From: Streptomyces camelliae
GTDB lineage: Bacteria; Actinomycetota; Actinomycetes; Streptomycetales; Streptomycetaceae
Assembly (NCBI RefSeq): GCF_027625935.1
Contig: NZ_CP115300.1
Span: 5,766,001-5,830,000, forward strand
DNA length: 64,000 bases
Direction: 5' to 3'
How positions within the stretch are numbered: position 1 is the stretch's first letter; every line of letters begins with the position of its first letter. The position numbers and the translations under genes are program-made. The notes below the pieces were generated by a model. The model was not told the origin of the DNA and searched no databases. It worked only from the letters and a program-made list of their open reading frames with translations. This document shows, in pieces, positions 60,705 through 64,000 of this stretch.

Positions 60705-62092
60705 GGTGGGCCCTGGTCAAGGTGTGCCTGGCGGTCACCACGATGGTCGTGGTCGCCTTCGCCGTGCCGCTCGGACTGGTCGTCAAGGAGATGGCCCGCG
60801 ACCGGGCGTTCGCAGGCGCCGAGCGGGAGGCCGCCGCCGTCGCGCCCGCGCTGTCCATCACCACCGACCGGGACAAGCTGGAGCGCGTGGTGGCCTCGGC
60901 CGGCGCCGACTCCGGGATGGCCGTGCACCTGCCCGCCGCCGATGGCCGCCCCGCGCTCGACCTCGGCAGACAGCGCGCCGCCGGTCGTGACATCGCGGCC
61001 GTACGGAGCATGGGCCGGGCCTCGACGACCTCCGTCCCGGGCGGCTCCGCCCTGCTCCAGCCGGTCGCGCTCGGCTCCGGCACCATCGCGGTCGTCGAGG
61101 TCTACGTCCCCGAGTCCGAGGTCACCCATGGCGTCGGCACGGCCTGGGCGGTGCTCGCGGCCGTCGGTCTCGCGCTGATCGTCGGCTCGGTCGCGGTCGC
61201 CGACCGGCTCGGGGTGCGCATGGTGCGGCCCGCGCAGCGGCTGGTGCGGGGCGCGCACGAACTGGGCGAGGGCAAGCTGGGCTCCCGGGTGCCGGAGGAC
61301 GGCCCCACCGAACTCCGGCTCGCCGCCGCCGCGTTCAACTCCATGGCCGACCAGGTCGTGCAACTGCTCGCCAACGAAAGGGAGTTGGCGGCAGACCTCT
61401 CCCACCGTCTGCGTACTCCCCTCACCGTCCTCCGGCTGAACGCGGCCTCCCTCGGCGCCGGTCCGGCCGCCGAGCAGACCCGGGCCGCCGTCGCCCAGCT
61501 GGAGCGCGAGGTCGACACCATCATCCGTACGGCCCGGGAGGCCAAGCCGCAGACGGCCGCGGCCGGGCCCGGCGCCGGGTGCGACGCGGCCGAAGTGGTG
61601 CGCGAACGCATGGAGTTCTGGTCCGCGCTCGCCGAGGACGAGGGCCGGAAATGGCGGGTGGCCGGCGTCGAGAGACCGGTGCGGACACCCGTGGCCCGCG
61701 CCGATCTGGCCGCCGCGCTCGACGCCCTGCTCGGCAACGTCTTCCGGCACACCGCCGAGGGCACCGCCTTCGCGGTCGACGTGCACAACGGCGAGGACGC
61801 GGTGATCGTGCTGGTCTCCGACGCGGGCCCCGGCATATCCGACCCGGACGCCGCGATGGCCCGGGGCCGCGGCTCGGGCAGCGCCGGCTCGACCGGACTG
61901 GGCCTCGACATCGTGCGCCGGCTCGCCGAGTCCACCGGCGGGGACGTGCGCATCGGCTCCTCGGTGCTGGGCGGTACCGAGGTGCGGATCTGGTTCCAGC
62001 TGGACGGACGCCGGCCGGTCGGGCGGGGACACCGCGGCGGTGTGCGCCGGCGCCGACCGGGCAGACCGGTCCCGACTGGTCTCGACCATTAA
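60701..62092 (+). CDS. Sensor histidine kinase
   Basis: The 463-residue kinase has two membrane helices (about residues 8-28 and 148-168) flanking an extracytoplasmic sensor of about 120 residues, a HAMP-like linker (RLVRGAHELGEGKLGSRVPEDGP), the H-box DLSHRLRTPLTVLRLNAAS, N-box LLGNVFRHTAEG, G1 VSDAGPGISD and G2 STGLGLDIVRRLAES. It phosphorylates the upstream-encoded regulator. The last codons contain a DasR-type dre site. Confidence 0.92.
   Translation: MRWALVKVCLAVTTMVVVAFAVPLGLVVKEMARDRAFAGAEREAAAVAPALSITTDRDKLERVVASAGADSGMAVHLPAADGRPALDLGRQRAAGRDIAAVRSMGRASTTSVPGGSALLQPVALGSGTIAVVEVYVPESEVTHGVGTAWAVLAAVGLALIVGSVAVADRLGVRMVRPAQRLVRGAHELGEGKLGSRVPEDGPTELRLAAAAFNSMADQVVQLLANERELAADLSHRLRTPLTVLRLNAASLGAGPAAEQTRAAVAQLEREVDTIIRTAREAKPQTAAAGPGAGCDAAEVVRERMEFWSALAEDEGRKWRVAGVERPVRTPVARADLAAALDALLGNVFRHTAEGTAFAVDVHNGEDAVIVLVSDAGPGISDPDAAMARGRGSGSAGSTGLGLDIVRRLAESTGGDVRIGSSVLGGTEVRIWFQLDGRRPVGRGHRGGVRRRRPGRPVPTGLDH
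62075..62090. promoter_or_regulatory. DasR-type dre site
   Basis: ACTGGTCTCGACCATT matches 14 of 16 bases of the known DasR element ACTGGTCTAGACCACT. It lies in the last codons of the kinase gene, 135 bp upstream of the chitinase start. DasR is the N-acetylglucosamine-responsive repressor of chitin genes in Streptomyces. Confidence 0.65.
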
Positions 62093-62224
62093 CCGTCCCC
62101 GATCCCTTCCTTAAGCGCACCCTAAGGTCTGCAACGACCGTCCCGATCAGGCCGTTTGTCCGATTCCGGCTCGCTAGCGTGCTGCCGCACCCCACCCCCG
62201 TGAGCATCGAAGGCAGGCAGGCGC

Positions 62225-63679
62225 ATGAGCACGCACCGGCGCAGGATCAGTGGCAGGAACAAGGCGATCGGCGGCCTCGTGGCCGCGGCCGTCGTCGGCG
62301 GCGGCGCGGTCCTGCTCACCGGCACCGCGAACGCGGCCGGGGTGAACGCCGCGTACACGAGGACCAGCGACTGGTCGACCGGCTACACCGCCCAGTACGT
62401 CGTCACCAACAACAGCGGCTCGCAGGAGAAGAGCTGGACGCTGGAGTTCGACCTCCCGGCGGGCGCCAGGCTCAGCTCGCTGTGGAACGGCGAGTCGAGC
62501 GTGAGCGGTTCGCACGTCACCGTGCAGCCCGCGAAGTGGGACACCGAGGGCCTTGCCCCGGGCCAGTCCGTGACCGTCGGCTTCGTGGTCGACGGCAGCG
62601 GCGCCCCGACCGGCTGTCGTATCGACAACTCCCCGTGCTCGGCGGACGGCGGCCCCACCCCCGAGCCGAGCGGCCGCCCCACCGAGACCCGGTCACCGTC
62701 CCCGGCCCCCACCCCGACGGCCACGAAGACCACCACTCCCACCCCCACCGCCGGCCCCACGACCGGCACCGGCACCGGCACCACCGCCTCCGCCGGCTTC
62801 GCCCCCTACGTCGACACCTCGCTCTACCCGGCCTTCGATCTGGTCGGCGCGGCGGACGCGACCGGGGTGAAGAACTACAACCTCGCCTTCATCACCGACG
62901 GCGGCGGCTGCACCCCCAAGTGGGGCGGCGTGACCGACCTGACCAGCGATGCCGTGGCGGCGCAGATCGGCGCCCTGCGGGCCAAGGGCGGTGACGTCCG
63001 GGTCTCCTTCGGCGGCGCCTCCGGCTCCGAGCTGGCCACCACCTGCTCCTCGGCGGACGCGCTGGCGGCGGCGTACGGCAAGGCGATCGACGCGTTCAAG
63101 CTGACCAAGGTCGACTTCGACGTCGAGGGCGGCGCGCTGCCGAACACGGCGGCCAACACCCTGCGGGCGAAGGCGATAGCGAAGCTCCAGGCGCAGCACC
63201 CGGGCCTGGACGTCTCCTTCACCCTGCCGGTGATGCCCGAGGGCCTCACCCAGGACGGCGTGAACCTGGTGTCGAACGCCACGTCCAACGGCGTGAAGAT
63301 CTCCACCGTCAACATCATGGCGATGGACTACGGCGCCTCGTACAACGGCGACATGGGCGACTACGCCCAGCAGGCCGCCACCGCCACCCAGGCCCAGATC
63401 AAGGGCGTGCTCGGGCTGTCCGACTCGGCCGCGTGGAAGGCCGTCGCGATCACTCCGATGATCGGGGTCAACGACGTCTCCGCCGAGATCTTCAAGGTCG
63501 ACGACGCCACCCAGCTGGTGAACTTCGCCAGGTCCAAGGGCCTCGGCGGGCTCTCCATGTGGTCCGCGGCCCGCGACAAGCAGTGCGCCGGCGGCGCGAA
63601 GAACTCCGCCGACCCCACCTGCAGCTCGATCGTCCAGGCCCCGTTCGCCTTCTCGAAGGCCTTCGGCGCCTTCAACTGA
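62225..63679 (+). CDS. Secreted CBM2-GH18 chitinase
   Basis: The 484-residue enzyme has a signal peptide (residues 1-36), a CBM2-type carbohydrate-binding module (about 38-135, YTAQYVVTNNSGSQEKSWTLEFDLPAG, with a Cys pair), a Pro/Thr-rich linker and a compact GH18 domain. The catalytic DxDxE motif is seen as VDFDVEGGAL. GH18 enzymes of this architecture are Streptomyces chitinases. A dre site lies upstream, so N-acetylglucosamine (via DasR) should control it. The two-component system just before it is a second possible controller. Confidence 0.9.
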   Translation: MSTHRRRISGRNKAIGGLVAAAVVGGGAVLLTGTANAAGVNAAYTRTSDWSTGYTAQYVVTNNSGSQEKSWTLEFDLPAGARLSSLWNGESSVSGSHVTVQPAKWDTEGLAPGQSVTVGFVVDGSGAPTGCRIDNSPCSADGGPTPEPSGRPTETRSPSPAPTPTATKTTTPTPTAGPTTGTGTGTTASAGFAPYVDTSLYPAFDLVGAADATGVKNYNLAFITDGGGCTPKWGGVTDLTSDAVAAQIGALRAKGGDVRVSFGGASGSELATTCSSADALAAAYGKAIDAFKLTKVDFDVEGGALPNTAANTLRAKAIAKLQAQHPGLDVSFTLPVMPEGLTQDGVNLVSNATSNGVKISTVNIMAMDYGASYNGDMGDYAQQAATATQAQIKGVLGLSDSAAWKAVAITPMIGVNDVSAEIFKVDDATQLVNFARSKGLGGLSMWSAARDKQCAGGAKNSADPTCSSIVQAPFAFSKAFGAFN

Positions 63680-63773
63680 CCCGACGCGTGAGTGATCGAC
63701 GGCGGGCCCTTTCCCTGCTCCCTTGGAACGGCGAGGCGTGGCCCGCCCCCACGACGGGCCGCGCCCCCGTCTG

Positions 63774-64000
<227 letters not shown>

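Noticed and set aside
62156..62180. TTGTCC and TAGCGT as a -35/-10 pair for the chitinase.
   Set aside because: The spacer is only 13 bases. TAGCGT alone may be a -10 element, but no matching -35 was found at the normal distance.

Overview
This is high-GC actinobacterial chromosome, almost certainly Streptomyces. The evidence is the strong G/C third-position bias, frequent GTG starts and ATGA/GTGA gene overlaps, class E and F sortases, an LAxTG wall-anchored protein, secreted glycoside hydrolases, and a cslA-glxA-cslZ-type tip-polysaccharide locus. It reads as ordinary chromosome: no phage, insertion sequence, integrase or CRISPR array was seen.

Layout. 1-8058: a TPR-type protein (cut), a YraQ-type permease with its YcgQ-like partner, a GH30-type galactanase, a class E sortase, an MFS exporter divergent from its HxlR regulator (two palindromic operators between them), and a YidC paralogue. 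8187-12799: FAH-family hydrolase, LLM flavin enzyme, heme-degrading-domain protein, and a Gfo/Idh/MocA dehydrogenase divergent from a ROK repressor with a strong palindrome between. 12800-16574: a repeat-rich spacer, then three exported proteins. One has fourteen propeller repeats and one carries an LAxTG sorting signal; these two genes share an 80-bp leader. 16623-23067: a 2-aminoethylphosphonate-type uptake and catabolism locus (GntR regulator, FAD oxidoreductase, phosphonatase-like HAD, four-gene ABC transporter). 23213-25573: HAD-IIA hydrolase, repeat-bearing secreted protein and class F sortase. 25720-30630: GH6 hydrolase, GlxA copper oxidase and CslA synthase.

30920-33599: two tRNA-Lys(CTT) genes inside a 181-bp duplication that brackets an NlpC/P60-like protein and an SPFH protein. 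33687-44327: IclR regulator, Ehu-type amino-acid/ectoine ABC transporter, DUF3830 protein, a WYL regulator with an alpha/beta hydrolase, then an amidase, a D-2-hydroxyacid dehydrogenase and two overlapping Asp/Glu-racemase-superfamily genes. Together these suggest import and catabolism of an amide or amino-acid derivative. 44423-49604: LLM enzyme, PAS-GGDEF-EAL c-di-GMP protein with a BldD-like box upstream, secreted metalloprotease, and a third tRNA-Lys overlapped by the end of a conserved gene.

49726-54590: a small conserved protein, then a tightly overlapping operon of a Cas4/AddB-like Fe-S nuclease, an unknown 529-residue protein and an Upf1-like SF1 helicase. A small coupled ORF made from duplicated helicase 3' end follows. 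This operon, which resembles a split Dna2, is the best candidate for an undescribed system. 54487-64000: PAP2 phosphatase, histidine phosphatase, a TPR regulator with a small divergent partner, a spermidine-synthase-like protein, a secreted protein, a two-component system, a CBM2-GH18 chitinase preceded by a DasR-type dre site, and the end of a GH1 beta-glucosidase.
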